A DNA stretch of 64,000 nt from contig NZ_VULQ01000003.1 of the NCBI RefSeq assembly GCF_009696575.1, positions 173,002 through 237,001 of the forward strand. Reading direction: 5' to 3'. The translations under genes were made by a program, and so were the position numbers. The notes under the pieces are model-generated. The model was not told the origin of the DNA. It worked only from the letters and a program-made list of their open reading frames with translations, and made no database searches. This document shows, one piece after another, positions 26,561 through 35,860 of this stretch (position 1 is the stretch's first letter; the number at the start of each line of letters is the position of its first letter). This DNA comes from Anaerococcus porci (GTDB lineage: Bacteria > Bacillota > Clostridia > Tissierellales > Peptoniphilaceae).

Positions 26561-26930
26561 TTTCTTACATATCAGCAGTAATTCTTTTTTATTATACTCT
26601 CTTAGATTATTTTTTATATCCTAAAAATCACTTCAATTAATTTAATTCTTCAAATTAATTATTACGTACTTGTTATTATAATTAATTATGATACAAATAA
26701 TAATGTATAATCTTATTTATTATAATTTACTACTTAAGCAAGAGCCCCTTAGTTTGTCTCAACATTAGGCGAAGAATAAAAGTAAATATAATATTATTAA
26801 TAATACAACAAAACAATGAGATTTTATTAAAGTTATAGTAATTTACCTTAATAAAAACAATATCTAAACTTTCCAATTAAATGAAGTGACTTATTACTAA
26901 TTATCTTAATTAAACACATAAAAAATAAAA

Positions 26931-26963
26931 AAGACCTTAAAACAAAATATGTTCTAAAGCCTT
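26931..26963 (-). terminator. Terminator of the jag-mnmEG-rsmG transcript
   Basis: A 14-bp stem with a few G-U pairs (26931-26944 with 26950-26963) and a 5-base loop, ~40 bases past the rsmG stop. The minus strand continues TTTTATTTTTTATG. Confidence 0.75.
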
Positions 26964-27004
26964 ATGATTAAAATCAAAAAATAATCTTAAGATATTAATG
27001 AATA

Positions 27005-27634
27005 TCAAAGAGGATTCTTCTTTGGCAAGTTTTTTGCCCTCGGATATTTTATTTTTGTTGACCTTACTTTTTTTATTAGTATATTTTTTCTTGTGTTTCC
27101 ATTAAGGTCTATTGTGTCTATATTTATTAACTCTCCTCCTAAGATTTTAAGAGCATTTTCGGCTTCATTTAATTCTTCTTCTGCCTTAGGACCTTTCATT
27201 GCTATAAAAATTCCCCCTACTTTTAGAAATGGTAAGGCATATTCCAAAAGTGTTGATAGTTTTGCTACTGCCCTTGATACTACCATATCAAACTTTTCCC
27301 TATTATTTTTAGCATAATCTTCTGCTCTTGTATGAATAGCTCTCGTATTTTTTAAACCTAATTCCTCTATTACCTCATTCATAAAGCCTACTTTTTTATT
27401 TACTGAATCTATGAGGGTTAAGTCAAATTCTTTTTTTATCCTAAGAGGAATCCCTGGAAATCCTGCTCCTGAACCTATATCTAGAACTTTCATTCCCTTA
27501 TTTATATATTTCTCAATGGTTAAGGAGTCGTCAAAGTGCTTTACTTTAATCTGGCTAGAATCAACTATGGTGGTTAGGTTGAATTTCTTATTTGTCTCTA
27601 TTAGCATTTCTTCATATTTTTTAAACTTATCCAT
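27005..27634 (-). CDS. rsmG: 16S rRNA (guanine-N7) methyltransferase RsmG
   Basis: A 209-residue SAM-dependent methyltransferase that makes m7G in the decoding-centre hairpin of 16S rRNA (G527 in E. coli). Signature segments: [24 protein letters not shown] (SAM loop), [16 protein letters not shown] and [10 protein letters not shown]. It starts inside the end of mnmG (8-base overlap), in the common gid operon order. Confidence 0.95.
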   Translation of the reverse strand: MDKFKKYEEMLIETNKKFNLTTIVDSSQIKVKHFDDSLTIEKYINKGMKVLDIGSGAGFPGIPLRIKKEFDLTLIDSVNKKVGFMNEVIEELGLKNTRAIHTRAEDYAKNNREKFDMVVSRAVAKLSTLLEYALPFLKVGGIFIAMKGPKAEEELNEAENALKILGGELINIDTIDLNGNTRKNILIKKVRSTKIKYPRAKNLPKKNPL

Positions 27635-29531
27635 CTAAATCACCTGCCTTTAGTCTTATTAGTAAAACATTTATATCAGCAGGACTTACTCCAGATATTC
27701 TTGAGGCTTGTCCTATGGAATCTGGTCTTATATCATTAAGTTTTTCTGATGATTCTTTCTTTAGTCCTTTTATAGTAAAATAGTCTATATTTTGTGGGAG
27801 TTTTTTATTTTCAAGTTTTTTAAACTTGTCTATATCAGCCATTTGTTTTTTAATGTAGCCTTGATATTTGATCTCTGTTTGAACTTGAATTTGTTGAAAT
27901 TTTGGAAGCTCTGGTCTATCAGGGTCAAGTACTTTGACAAGCTCATAAGTAAGCTCTGGTCTTTTTATAAGATCGAATAAGCTATATCCTGTTTTAAGTG
28001 GACTTGTTCCAATAGATTCTAACATTTCATTATTCTTCTTGTTTGGACTTATCATAACCCCTTTTAGCCTATTGATTTCTTTTTCTATATTTTCTCTTTT
28101 TCTTAGCATTTTCTCAAAACGTTCATCTGATACAAGTCCTATCTTATATCCAATTTCTGTTAGTCTAAAGTCTGCATTATCTTGTCTCATAGTAAGTCTA
28201 TATTCACATCTTGATGTCATCATCCTATAAGGTTCATTAGTTCCTTTTGTTACAAGATCATCTATTAAAACTCCTATATAAGCATCCGACCTATCGAGTA
28301 TAAGTGGATCTTCTCCTTTAATTTTAAGGCTTGCATTAATTCCTGCTATTAGACCCTGACCTGCTGCTTCTTCATAACCTGATGAACCATTAATTTGTCC
28401 TGCAAAAAATAAGTTTTCTACCTTTTTTGACTCAAGACTTCTCTTTAAATCTGTTGAATCAAGGCAGTCATATTCTATACCATAGGCTGGTCTCATAATC
28501 CTTGCATTTTCCATTCCCCTTATAGTTTTATAGAATTCTCTTTGCACTTCTTGAGGAAGAGTTGATGATACACCTTGGATATAGACCTCATCTGTTGATA
28601 GGCTTTCTGGTTCTATAAAAACTTGGTGGATATTCCTATCTGGAAATCTTACCATTTTATCTTCAATAGATGGGCAATATCTAGGACCAACTCCTTTTAC
28701 TAATCCCCCATACATAGGTGATTTATGAAGGTTTGCCATGATTATTTCTTTAGTTTCATTTGTTGTATAAGTTAGGTAACAATTTTCCTGTTTTTTATCT
28801 GAAAAGTCTTTATCTTCATTCATAAAGGAGAAGGCTACTACATTTTCGTCTCCTTTTTGAACTTCTGTTTGTGATAAGTCTATTGTCTTAATATCAACCC
28901 TTGCAGGTGTTCCCGTCTTGAAACGTCTAAGATTGAAACCTAACTCTTCTAGACTATCTGATAAAAATGTAGCTGCTGAAAGTCCATGAGGACCTGATGT
29001 TTTTTGATAATCTCCCATAAGAATTTTTCCATTAAGATAGGTTCCTGTGCAAACTACAACAGCTTTAGTAGGAAAAATTGCCCCTTGTACTGTTTCTACA
29101 CTTTTAACCTTTCCATCTTCTATGTTAATCTTATCAACTTCTTGTTCAAATAAGTCAAGATTTTCTTGCCTTTCAAGAGTTTTTTTCATCTCTTGGTGGT
29201 ATTTTATCTTATCAGCTTGAACCCTTAAAGAATGAACTGCGGGACCTTTTGAGGTATTTAGCATCCTTGATTGTATAAAGGTCTTATCTATGTTTAATGC
29301 CATCTCACCACCTAAAGCATCTATCTCTCTTACAATATGTCCTTTTCCAGTTCCTCCTATATTTGGATTACATGGCATATCTGCTACAGACTCCATACTT
29401 GTTGTCAAAACCAAGGTTTTAAAACCAAGTCTTGCACTTGCAAGAGAAGCTTCACAACCTGCATGACCTGCCCCTATTACTACTACATCATAGGATTGGT
29501 CTATATATTTTTTCATCTTATTTTCCAACAC
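27627..29531 (-). CDS. mnmG: tRNA uridine-5-carboxymethylaminomethyl modification enzyme MnmG (GidA)
   Basis: A 634-residue FAD protein that with MnmE modifies the wobble U34 of several tRNAs. The FAD loop [13 protein letters not shown] is at about 16-28, and [22 protein letters not shown] and the [12 protein letters not shown] segment are typical. The start is a GTG at 29531 with an AGGGAG site inside the end of mnmE; an ATG five codons on is the alternative. It overlaps mnmE by 14 bases. Confidence 0.96.
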   Translation of the reverse strand: MLENKMKKYIDQSYDVVVIGAGHAGCEASLASARLGFKTLVLTTSMESVADMPCNPNIGGTGKGHIVREIDALGGEMALNIDKTFIQSRMLNTSKGPAVHSLRVQADKIKYHQEMKKTLERQENLDLFEQEVDKINIEDGKVKSVETVQGAIFPTKAVVVCTGTYLNGKILMGDYQKTSGPHGLSAATFLSDSLEELGFNLRRFKTGTPARVDIKTIDLSQTEVQKGDENVVAFSFMNEDKDFSDKKQENCYLTYTTNETKEIIMANLHKSPMYGGLVKGVGPRYCPSIEDKMVRFPDRNIHQVFIEPESLSTDEVYIQGVSSTLPQEVQREFYKTIRGMENARIMRPAYGIEYDCLDSTDLKRSLESKKVENLFFAGQINGSSGYEEAAGQGLIAGINASLKIKGEDPLILDRSDAYIGVLIDDLVTKGTNEPYRMMTSRCEYRLTMRQDNADFRLTEIGYKIGLVSDERFEKMLRKRENIEKEINRLKGVMISPNKKNNEMLESIGTSPLKTGYSLFDLIKRPELTYELVKVLDPDRPELPKFQQIQVQTEIKYQGYIKKQMADIDKFKKLENKKLPQNIDYFTIKGLKKESSEKLNDIRPDSIGQASRISGVSPADINVLLIRLKAGDLDG

Positions 29532-30882
29532 AAAACTCCCTAAATACTTTATCCATTATCTCATCTGAAACAGTTTCTCCAATTATAAGACCCAAGTCAT
29601 CATATGCACTTCTTAAATCAACCTCTACACAATCGATAGGAACTTGGGACTTTATATCCTTAAGGGCATTTTCTATCTTTTCTTTTGCTAAATTTAATAA
29701 TCTTTCATGGCGTAGGTTTGTAATAATCAATGATTCTTTATTTAAGTCCTTAGTATCAAATATTTCAAAGATAGCCTCTTCAAGCTTATCTATCCCATCC
29801 CTGCTTATCATAGAAGTTTCAATAACCTTAAAATTGTTACCTAAGTCTTCTTTTTTAATCTTTGAATCTAAATCTAATTTATTTAAAATAATGATAGCAT
29901 TTTTATTCTCTATAATATCAAGTATAATCTTATCCTCTTGATCAAAGTCTCTAGACCTATCAAATATTGCTATAACTAAATCTGCATCTTCTGCAAGCTC
30001 CCTTGACCTTTCAACTCCTATTTTTTCAACCTTATCTTCAGTTTCTCTAATTCCAGCCGTATCATTTATCTTTAAGGTCAGATTTCCTAAATTTATATAC
30101 TCAGTTATAGAATCTCTTGTAGTTCCAGGTATATCTGTAACTATTGCTCTATTTTCATTCAATAGGACATTTAATAGAGATGACTTGCCTACATTAGGTT
30201 TTCCTATTATTGTTGTCTCTATTCCATCTTTTATGAGCTTGCCCTTATTAGCTGTTGATAAAAGCTTTTTAATTTCATCATTAGCCCTTTCTACATAAGA
30301 TATTATATCATCTAAGGGAAGATCTTGCCCATCTTCTGTAAAATTAATGGAATACTCAATCCTTGATAAGGCCTCCAACTGGATGTCCCTTATATCTTCT
30401 ATTTTTTCTCTTAATAATCCTGATAATTGCTTTAATCCTTGTTTTTGAGATAATTCATTAGTTGAATTTATAATATCAAGAACTGCCTCAGCTTGAGATA
30501 AATCTATCCTTCCATTTAAAAAAGCTCTTTTAGTAAACTCACCAGGTTCTGCTAAATCACACCCCTCATCTAGTAAAAGATTTAATATATCTTTTACAGA
30601 AATCATAGATCCATGACAATTTATCTCACAAATATCCTCTCTAGTATAAGTATTTGGTCCTTTCATGAAGTTTACCATAACTTCATCATATACTCGGCCA
30701 TCTTTTTCTATATGACCATAACGCATCATTCTATTGTCCTTAATCCTATCAAGTTCCCTCTTATTAAATGGCTTAAAGATCCTTTTTATAATGTCAAAAG
30801 AACTACCGCCACTCATACGAACTATAGATATACCACCACTACCTTGTGGTGTTGAAATTGCTGCTATTGTAGATTCACTCAT
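29518..30882 (-). CDS. mnmE: tRNA modification GTPase MnmE (TrmE)
   Basis: A 454-residue three-domain protein: an N-terminal folate-binding domain ([21 protein letters not shown]), a helical domain, and an inserted G domain with [12 protein letters not shown], the Dxx[11 protein letters not shown] and LNKLD. It ends FCVGK, the C-terminal catalytic cysteine motif (CIGK in E. coli). It partners MnmG, encoded directly downstream. Confidence 0.96.
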   Translation of the reverse strand: MSESTIAAISTPQGSGGISIVRMSGGSSFDIIKRIFKPFNKRELDRIKDNRMMRYGHIEKDGRVYDEVMVNFMKGPNTYTREDICEINCHGSMISVKDILNLLLDEGCDLAEPGEFTKRAFLNGRIDLSQAEAVLDIINSTNELSQKQGLKQLSGLLREKIEDIRDIQLEALSRIEYSINFTEDGQDLPLDDIISYVERANDEIKKLLSTANKGKLIKDGIETTIIGKPNVGKSSLLNVLLNENRAIVTDIPGTTRDSITEYINLGNLTLKINDTAGIRETEDKVEKIGVERSRELAEDADLVIAIFDRSRDFDQEDKIILDIIENKNAIIILNKLDLDSKIKKEDLGNNFKVIETSMISRDGIDKLEEAIFEIFDTKDLNKESLIITNLRHERLLNLAKEKIENALKDIKSQVPIDCVEVDLRSAYDDLGLIIGETVSDEIMDKVFREFCVGK

Positions 30883-30969
30883 AATTCTTCCTTTCTATAA
30901 CGATTGTTTACCTTTGACATAAACATCTCTTATTATACTATAGTATTATACATTAATTATTTCCATTAA

Positions 30970-30997
30970 AAAAGATGTTTCACGTGAAACATCTTTT
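30970..30997. other. parS site within a 28-bp palindrome after jag
   Basis: A perfect parS (30976-30991, TGTTTCACGTGAAACA) is extended by GATC-like arms to a 28-bp perfect palindrome with A/T runs at its ends (30970-30997). It starts 3 bases past the jag stop, so it could also act as the jag terminator. It is ~3 kb from dnaA, the closest parS to the origin. Confidence 0.92.
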
Positions 30998-30999
30998 AA

Positions 31000-31863
31000 C
31001 TAGTCAATTTTGTAATCAACTACAACATATCTTCTTGGTTCTTCTCCTTCAGAGTGGGAATCCAACTTATCATATTTTCCTATTTGCTCATGAGCAAGTC
31101 TTCTTTCATATGAATTCATATATTTTAGATTCCAAGGCTTTCTAGTTTTCAAAACCTTCTTACAAGCTTTATCAGCCAAGTCAATAATTTTTTCATCTCG
31201 TCTTTTTTTGTAGTTATTTATATCAATATTAAGCTTTAGATTATTCTCCCTAGTATTTATTATCTTTCTTATAATAGTTTCTATACTTTCAAGAGTCTTT
31301 CCTGATCTTCCTATAACAATTCCAGTATCTTTAGGGTCAATTTTTGCATCAAGCTTAATAATATTATCTTCAAGATTTCCTATGACTTTTATATCTTCAA
31401 AATGCATATTATAAAGAATTTTCTCAAGTAGATCTTTCGCCTTATAGTAAAGCTCTACATCAGTATTTAACTCATCTTCTTCAACAATATTTGCTTCATC
31501 TAATCTTTCATCTTGATTAGATTTTTTATCTATGCTTTTTTCTTCTAAAACTTTTTCATCTTCTTTAGAACTTTCCTCATTTGTAATTTCTCTTGATAAG
31601 GCTGTTACATCAAAGTTTTCTCTAAGAGATTTTTTGCTATCTTCTTCAATTTCTTTCATAAGATCATCGATACCTTCATCTAAATCTTGATCATAGGAAA
31701 TCTTTACAACAGCATCCTTTTGACCAATAAGACCCAAAAATCCACTAGACTCTTCTTCGATTATTTCGATAGATACCTCATCTCTAGTCTTATTTATCTC
31801 TTTTAAAGCTTCATTTATAGCTTCATCTTTAGTTTTTGCTGTTCTTATTATTGATCTTTTCAT
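31000..31863 (-). CDS. jag: RNA-binding protein Jag (KhpB)
   Basis: A 287-residue protein with a Jag-N domain (about 1-50, TAKTKDEAINEALKEI), an acidic low-complexity linker (about 65-130), a KH domain (about 140-205, with VIGRSGKTLESIE) and an R3H domain with NSYERRLAHEQI. Jag/KhpB binds RNA and influences cell-wall synthesis and division in Gram-positives. It overlaps yidC by 35 bases, the usual coupling. Confidence 0.94.
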   Translation of the reverse strand: MKRSIIRTAKTKDEAINEALKEINKTRDEVSIEIIEEESSGFLGLIGQKDAVVKISYDQDLDEGIDDLMKEIEEDSKKSLRENFDVTALSREITNEESSKEDEKVLEEKSIDKKSNQDERLDEANIVEEDELNTDVELYYKAKDLLEKILYNMHFEDIKVIGNLEDNIIKLDAKIDPKDTGIVIGRSGKTLESIETIIRKIINTRENNLKLNIDINNYKKRRDEKIIDLADKACKKVLKTRKPWNLKYMNSYERRLAHEQIGKYDKLDSHSEGEEPRRYVVVDYKID

Positions 31864-32584
31864 TTTCTACCTCTTCATCTCTTTTTCTAAGTCCTATTAA
31901 GTATTGGCCACCTAAAATTACAAGCCTTGCTATAGAACTTGTTGTCCAATAAAGTGGAAGACCTGCTGGAAGGCCCCTAAATATAAAATAATACATAATT
32001 GGCATTACCATAAGCATTGTATTCATAGAACCCATTCCTGGAGCTTGGGCATTGGTTGCAGGTGATGTTTTCATAGTAAAAAGTTGAACTAAAAGCTGAC
32101 TTATACTTGTTAGAAGTGGAAGCCCATAAAATAGTGGATCCGCTTTAGATAGGCTTGGAACCCATAAAAAGTCGTTTCTTATTGCATGAAGTCCCCCATC
32201 AAATACAAACTTGTCAGGATTTTGTATAACCCTATAGAGGGATAAAAGTATTAAAAGCTGGAAAATCATAACTAAACATGAGGAAAGTCCTGGTCCTACT
32301 CCCTCTTGCTTGTAAAACTCTTGCATCTTTTGTTGCATAATTTGAGGATCATAAGAGTATTTTTTCTTAATCTCTTCGATTTTGGGTTGCATTTCTGATG
32401 ATTTCGCAGCTTGTTTTTGCTGATTCATAGTCATTGGTATGGTTATAAGTGATACCAATGCTGTCATAATTATAATTGATATGGCATAAAAGCTCATACT
32501 CTCTGGTTCTGTAAAGTTATTTACCAAAGTTTCATAGATTAATTTCATCAAACTACCAAGTAGTTGTGCTATAAAATTTAACAT
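31829..32584 (-). CDS. yidC: Membrane protein insertase YidC/OxaA
   Basis: A 251-residue insertase. The ATG at 32584 has GGAG six bases upstream; the in-frame ATG at 32620 adds 12 residues without a signal and is less likely. Five core transmembrane helices are visible with the cytoplasmic coiled loop after the first. It has no lipoprotein signal peptide, unlike Bacillus SpoIIIJ. In the first core helix the segment LITIPMTMNQ is preceded by Ser where most homologues have an essential Arg (or Lys). Confidence 0.93.
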   Translation of the reverse strand: MLNFIAQLLGSLMKLIYETLVNNFTEPESMSFYAISIIIMTALVSLITIPMTMNQQKQAAKSSEMQPKIEEIKKKYSYDPQIMQQKMQEFYKQEGVGPGLSSCLVMIFQLLILLSLYRVIQNPDKFVFDGGLHAIRNDFLWVPSLSKADPLFYGLPLLTSISQLLVQLFTMKTSPATNAQAPGMGSMNTMLMVMPIMYYFIFRGLPAGLPLYWTTSSIARLVILGGQYLIGLRKRDEEVENEKINNKNSKN

Positions 32585-32623
32585 TTTTTTCTCCAATCTC
32601 TGAATTGAATTATAAATCAATTG

Positions 32624-32836
32624 CTAGGCCGGATCGTACCCTCCCTTAGAAAAAGGATTACACCTTAGAATTCTCCAACAAGCCTTAACTAAGGCTTTTA
32701 AAAAATTGTACTTCTTAAAACAGTCAATAGCATATTGGCTACAAGTAGGATAATATTTACATTTACCCGAGCCTAAGAATGGAGAAATAAACAATTGATA
32801 AAATCTAATTATTTTTAAAAAAAGCTTATTTAACAT
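32624..32836 (-). CDS. yidD: Membrane protein insertion efficiency factor YidD
   Basis: A 70-residue protein with the family pattern FYQLFISPFLG, KYYPTCSQYAID and RCNPFSKGGYDP (three Cys positions conserved). An amphipathic N-terminal helix places it at the membrane, where it assists YidC. It overlaps rnpA by 11 bases. Confidence 0.95.
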   Translation of the reverse strand: MLNKLFLKIIRFYQLFISPFLGSGKCKYYPTCSQYAIDCFKKYNFLKALVKACWRILRCNPFSKGGYDPA

Positions 32837-33176
32837 AATTTATTTTCTTTTCCTTAAAGGCCTTATTTAATACGTGACCTAAAGAAGATTTAAGCTTATC
32901 ATAAGTAAAATCTGTGGTATGTTTTTTTGGTATAATAATTATATCAACGTTGTTTATATATCTATAATTATTGTAAACAATAGACCTAAGTCTTCTTTTT
33001 AACTTATTTCTTTGGTGGGCCTTGCCTACCTTTTTAGAAATAGAAAAACCAATTCTTGGTCTATTTACTCCGTTATTTTTGACTAAAACTGTAAAATCCC
33101 TATTATAATAGTGCTTGGATTTCTTATAAACTCTTTTAAAATCTTCGTTCTTTCTTAAAGTAAATTGTTTTTCCAT
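32826..33176 (-). CDS. rnpA: Ribonuclease P protein component
   Basis: A 116-residue basic protein that assists RNase P RNA in tRNA 5' maturation. The start (TLRKNEDFKRVYKKSK), RIGFSISKKVGKAHQRNKLKRRLR with the RNR motif, and DIIIIPKK are all typical. It lies between rpmH and yidD in the standard order. Confidence 0.95.
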   Translation of the reverse strand: MEKQFTLRKNEDFKRVYKKSKHYYNRDFTVLVKNNGVNRPRIGFSISKKVGKAHQRNKLKRRLRSIVYNNYRYINNVDIIIIPKKHTTDFTYDKLKSSLGHVLNKAFKEKKINYVK

Positions 33177-33191
33177 AGGAATTAATGTCCC

Positions 33192-33224
33192 TTATCCACA
33201 ATATAAAAAAGCCGCAGCTTTTTT
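33192..33224 (-). promoter_or_regulatory. DnaA box and hairpin between rpmH and rnpA
   Basis: TTATCCACA (33192-33200) is a perfect DnaA box. Beside it a stem AAAAAAGC/GCTTTTTT (33205-33212 with 33217-33224) can act as a partial terminator on the minus strand, explaining why rpmH can be expressed far above rnpA. Confidence 0.7.
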
Positions 33225-33225
33225 A

Positions 33226-33360
33226 TTATGCAGATAATTTCTTTCTACCCTTTTTTCTTCTGGATTTTAATACTCTTCTTCCAGCGGGAGTTGACATTCT
33301 TTTTCTAAAGCCATGGTCTTTTTTTCTTTTTCTTCTATTTGGTTGATAAGTTCTCTTCAT
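33226..33360 (-). CDS. rpmH: 50S ribosomal protein L34
   Basis: A 44-residue, extremely basic protein: [20 protein letters not shown], then [20 protein letters not shown] and LSA. This is unmistakable L34. A GGAGGTGATAAT ribosome site precedes the ATG at 33360. It is the first gene of the leftward operon facing oriC. Confidence 0.97.
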   Translation of the reverse strand: MKRTYQPNRRKRKKDHGFRKRMSTPAGRRVLKSRRKKGRKKLSA

Positions 33361-33726
33361 ATTATCACCTCCTATTATTTTACGCTGTCTTTAATTATAT
33401 GGAAATAAGGGGTAAAAGTCAAGGCTTTAACCTAAAAAAATAGACAATTTATTTGATTTTTTTATACTGCTAGATAAAAAATTTAAAAATTAAAAGTTTT
33501 ATTATAAATTTAAGTTTTACTAAAGTCGAAAAATCTATACATAAATGATTATAAATGCTTAATTTAAAAATTATTTTCCATCTAAACTTAAGTTTTCTAT
33601 GAAAATTTATTAGTAAGTAATGCAGCTTACAACTTAGTTTACTAAAATAATTATATAAAACAAATATACAAAAATAGCCTATTAGTTTATATTCATTTAT
33701 GTAATGATTTTGCATTAATACGCATT
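33361..33726. other. Non-coding flank of oriC on the rpmH side
   Basis: Very AT-rich sequence holding the rpmH ribosome site and presumably its promoter. An 81-codon open frame here (33470-33715) has the composition of random AT-rich DNA and is not a gene. No DnaA box is seen until 33727. Confidence 0.5.
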
Positions 33727-34225
33727 TGTGGATATCTTTTTTTATTTATATTTTATCCACAAGATATTAAGTTAATTTTTAAGTGTAAAAATATAAATTT
33801 TTTTAAAAAAGATTTTATATGAACTTGTTAAAGTTAGGATATAGCAATTTTCTTATTTAATAATTTTAATATTTTTCCAAGATATCCACAATATCCACAG
33901 GATTTAATATTTCTAAATAAAATGATTTTTAACTTATCCCCAACTTATCAACAAGTTGTGGATAACTTTACAAAATGGCTAAATTAATGTATAATCTCTT
34001 GTGTAAAAGATATAGATAAGTCTAATTTTCTTAAGTTTTTGATATGATTTTGTGGATAAATCCATAAATTCTATTTTTAAATTTAAAAATTCTTGTCTAA
34101 AATCCGTAGTACAAGGCATTTTTAATATCCACTAAAAACTTATCCACATATTATCCCAATTTTGTGGATAAGTCCATAATTTTATTTTAATTCCTGAAAT
34201 TTAAGGCAGAATTAAATGTGGATAA
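33727..34225. other. oriC, left DnaA-box cluster (rpmH-dnaA)
   Basis: Perfect DnaA boxes (TTATCCACA or its complement) lie at 33753-33761, 33957-33965, 34051-34059, 34140-34148, 34163-34171 and 34217-34225. One-mismatch boxes lie at 33727-33735, 33882-33890, 33891-33899, 33934-33942 and 33945-33953. The boxes occur in both orientations in AT-rich DNA. The last ones overlap the dnaA promoter region, so they probably also mediate dnaA autoregulation. Confidence 0.93.
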
Positions 34226-34251
34226 AATTCTAAGGAGAATGAGAGATAATA

Positions 34252-35628
34252 ATGAATCTAGAATACATAAGTAATGAATTAAAAGAAAAGATGAAGGCTA
34301 ATGTTCCTGATAAGGCACAGTATGATACATGGATAAGTATCTTAAAGCCTTTAAATGAATTCAATGATATTATCTATTTAGAAATACCAAAAAAAGAACT
34401 TAAATTCATCTTTGACCAAATATGGGTTCCCCAAATGCAGGAAATTCTTAATAAGATAAATAATGAAAGAAATACTAATTATAAGCTTGAAATTATAGCT
34501 AAAGATAGCGATGATTATGAAAAAATCTTATCATTAGGTAAGTCAACTGATAATAATGGACAATTGCTTATAAATGATGTAAATAAGTATCCTAAGCCAC
34601 TTTTAGAAAAAACTAATATTTTTGAAAATTTTGTTCAAGGTAAGTCTAATCAATTAGCCCTTGCAGCAAGTCAGTCAGTGGCAGAAAACATGGCAAATTA
34701 CAAGGTTTCAAGAGTCTATAATCCTCTTTTTATATATGGAGCATCTGGTCTTGGCAAGACTCACTTAATGCAAGCTATAGCCCATAAAATTCTAGATAAA
34801 AGAGATGATTGTTATGTAATGTATCTATCAAGTGAGAAATTTACAAATGAAATGATCTCAGCTGTTAGAAACAATACCAATGAAGAATTTAGAAAAAAAT
34901 ATCGTTCAGTTGATATGCTTTTGATAGATGATATTCAATTTATAGCAAATAAGACTGGAACACAAGAAGAGTTTTTCCATACCTTTGAAGATCTTTATAA
35001 CCAAGGAAAGCAAATAGTAATATCATCAGATAGGCCACCAAAGGAGATTAAACACTTAGAAGAAAGATTAGTTTCAAGGTTTGGTTGGGGCATTATAGTT
35101 GACATTTCAAAACCAGATTTTGAAACTAGAGTTGCAATTTTGCAAAAAAAACAAGATGAACTGGGAGCTGTAGTAGACTATGAAATATTAGAATATATAG
35201 CAGAAAATATTGAAACAAATATAAGAGATTTAGAAGGTGCACTTGCAACTTCTATTGCCTGCTCTAAATCAAATAACCGCTCCTATGTAACCCTTGATGA
35301 TGCAAGACTTGGAGTTTCATCAAGAGTCCATGTCAAAAGTAAAAGAATTACAGCAGAAGATATTCAACAGATTGTAGCAGATAGATACCATATAAAACTT
35401 CAAGACTTGAAGGGAAAGTCTCGAAAAAGGGAATTTGTAATGCCAAGGCAAATTGCTATGTACTTATGTAGGGATATGTTATCAGTATCACTGGTAAGTG
35501 TTGCCAATGAATTTAATAGGGATCATTCAACCGTTATGCACGGATATGAAAAGATAGAATCCATGATAGAAGAAGACCAAGATTTTAGATCGGAAATAGA
35601 AGAAATAAAAAAAGAAATAAAATCATAG
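34252..35628 (+). CDS. dnaA: Chromosomal replication initiator DnaA
   Basis: A 458-residue AAA+ initiator. Domain I (about 1-90) is followed by a short linker, then the ATPase core with Walker A GASGLGKTH, Walker B LLIDDIQF and the LVSRFGWG sensor region. Domain IV binds DnaA boxes through FNRDHSTVMHGYEKI. The ATG at 34252 lies 15 bases after AAGGAG, a little long, but it is in the frame of the conserved N-terminus. Boxes on both sides bind this protein. Confidence 0.98.
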   Translation: MNLEYISNELKEKMKANVPDKAQYDTWISILKPLNEFNDIIYLEIPKKELKFIFDQIWVPQMQEILNKINNERNTNYKLEIIAKDSDDYEKILSLGKSTDNNGQLLINDVNKYPKPLLEKTNIFENFVQGKSNQLALAASQSVAENMANYKVSRVYNPLFIYGASGLGKTHLMQAIAHKILDKRDDCYVMYLSSEKFTNEMISAVRNNTNEEFRKKYRSVDMLLIDDIQFIANKTGTQEEFFHTFEDLYNQGKQIVISSDRPPKEIKHLEERLVSRFGWGIIVDISKPDFETRVAILQKKQDELGAVVDYEILEYIAENIETNIRDLEGALATSIACSKSNNRSYVTLDDARLGVSSRVHVKSKRITAEDIQQIVADRYHIKLQDLKGKSRKREFVMPRQIAMYLCRDMLSVSLVSVANEFNRDHSTVMHGYEKIESMIEEDQDFRSEIEEIKKEIKS

Positions 35629-35803
35629 TTATCCACAATTTGTTGATAAGTATGATGATAAGTATGTTTATAAAAAAACTATTAAATAAGAAAAAATAAT
35701 AGCTGTGGAAAATGTTGATAAGTGGATAAGATATAAAAACTTATCCAAATTTTATCATTTGGCTTTTTCATTTTAATTTAAGCCTTAGCAATACTTATCC
35801 ACA
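35629..35803. other. oriC, right DnaA-box cluster (dnaA-dnaN), probable unwinding region
   Basis: Perfect boxes at 35629-35637 (touching the dnaA stop) and 35795-35803, with one-mismatch boxes at 35641-35649, 35713-35721 and 35721-35729. Between them is a run of almost pure A/T (about 35655-35700). In Bacillus the DNA unwinding element lies in this position, so this is the likely opening site. Confidence 0.88.
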
Positions 35804-35860
35804 TACCCACAAAACCTATTACTAATACTACTAAGTTTATATAATATTTTAGGAGCCATT

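Larger units (their letters stand above)
26487..27004. other. Non-coding stretch between rsmG and cinA
   Basis: About 520 AT-rich bases. The left end holds the parS-like site at 26545-26560 and must contain the cinA promoter. A short GC-richer island lies near 26735-26775 with no clear identity. The right end holds the rsmG terminator. No gene or tRNA was seen. Confidence 0.5.

Noticed and set aside
26487..26561. N-terminal extension of CinA beginning MFHVKH
   Set aside because: This peptide is a translation of a parS-like palindrome; the CinA family start and a proper ribosome site are at 26486.
29432..29941. 169-codon plus-strand frame over mnmE/mnmG
   Set aside because: Antisense to two conserved genes; no ribosome site or family match.
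33470..33715. 81-codon minus-strand frame in the oriC flank
   Set aside because: Almost pure A/T-derived residues (Ile, Leu, Phe, Lys, Tyr), no ribosome site, no recognisable pattern; an accident of composition.
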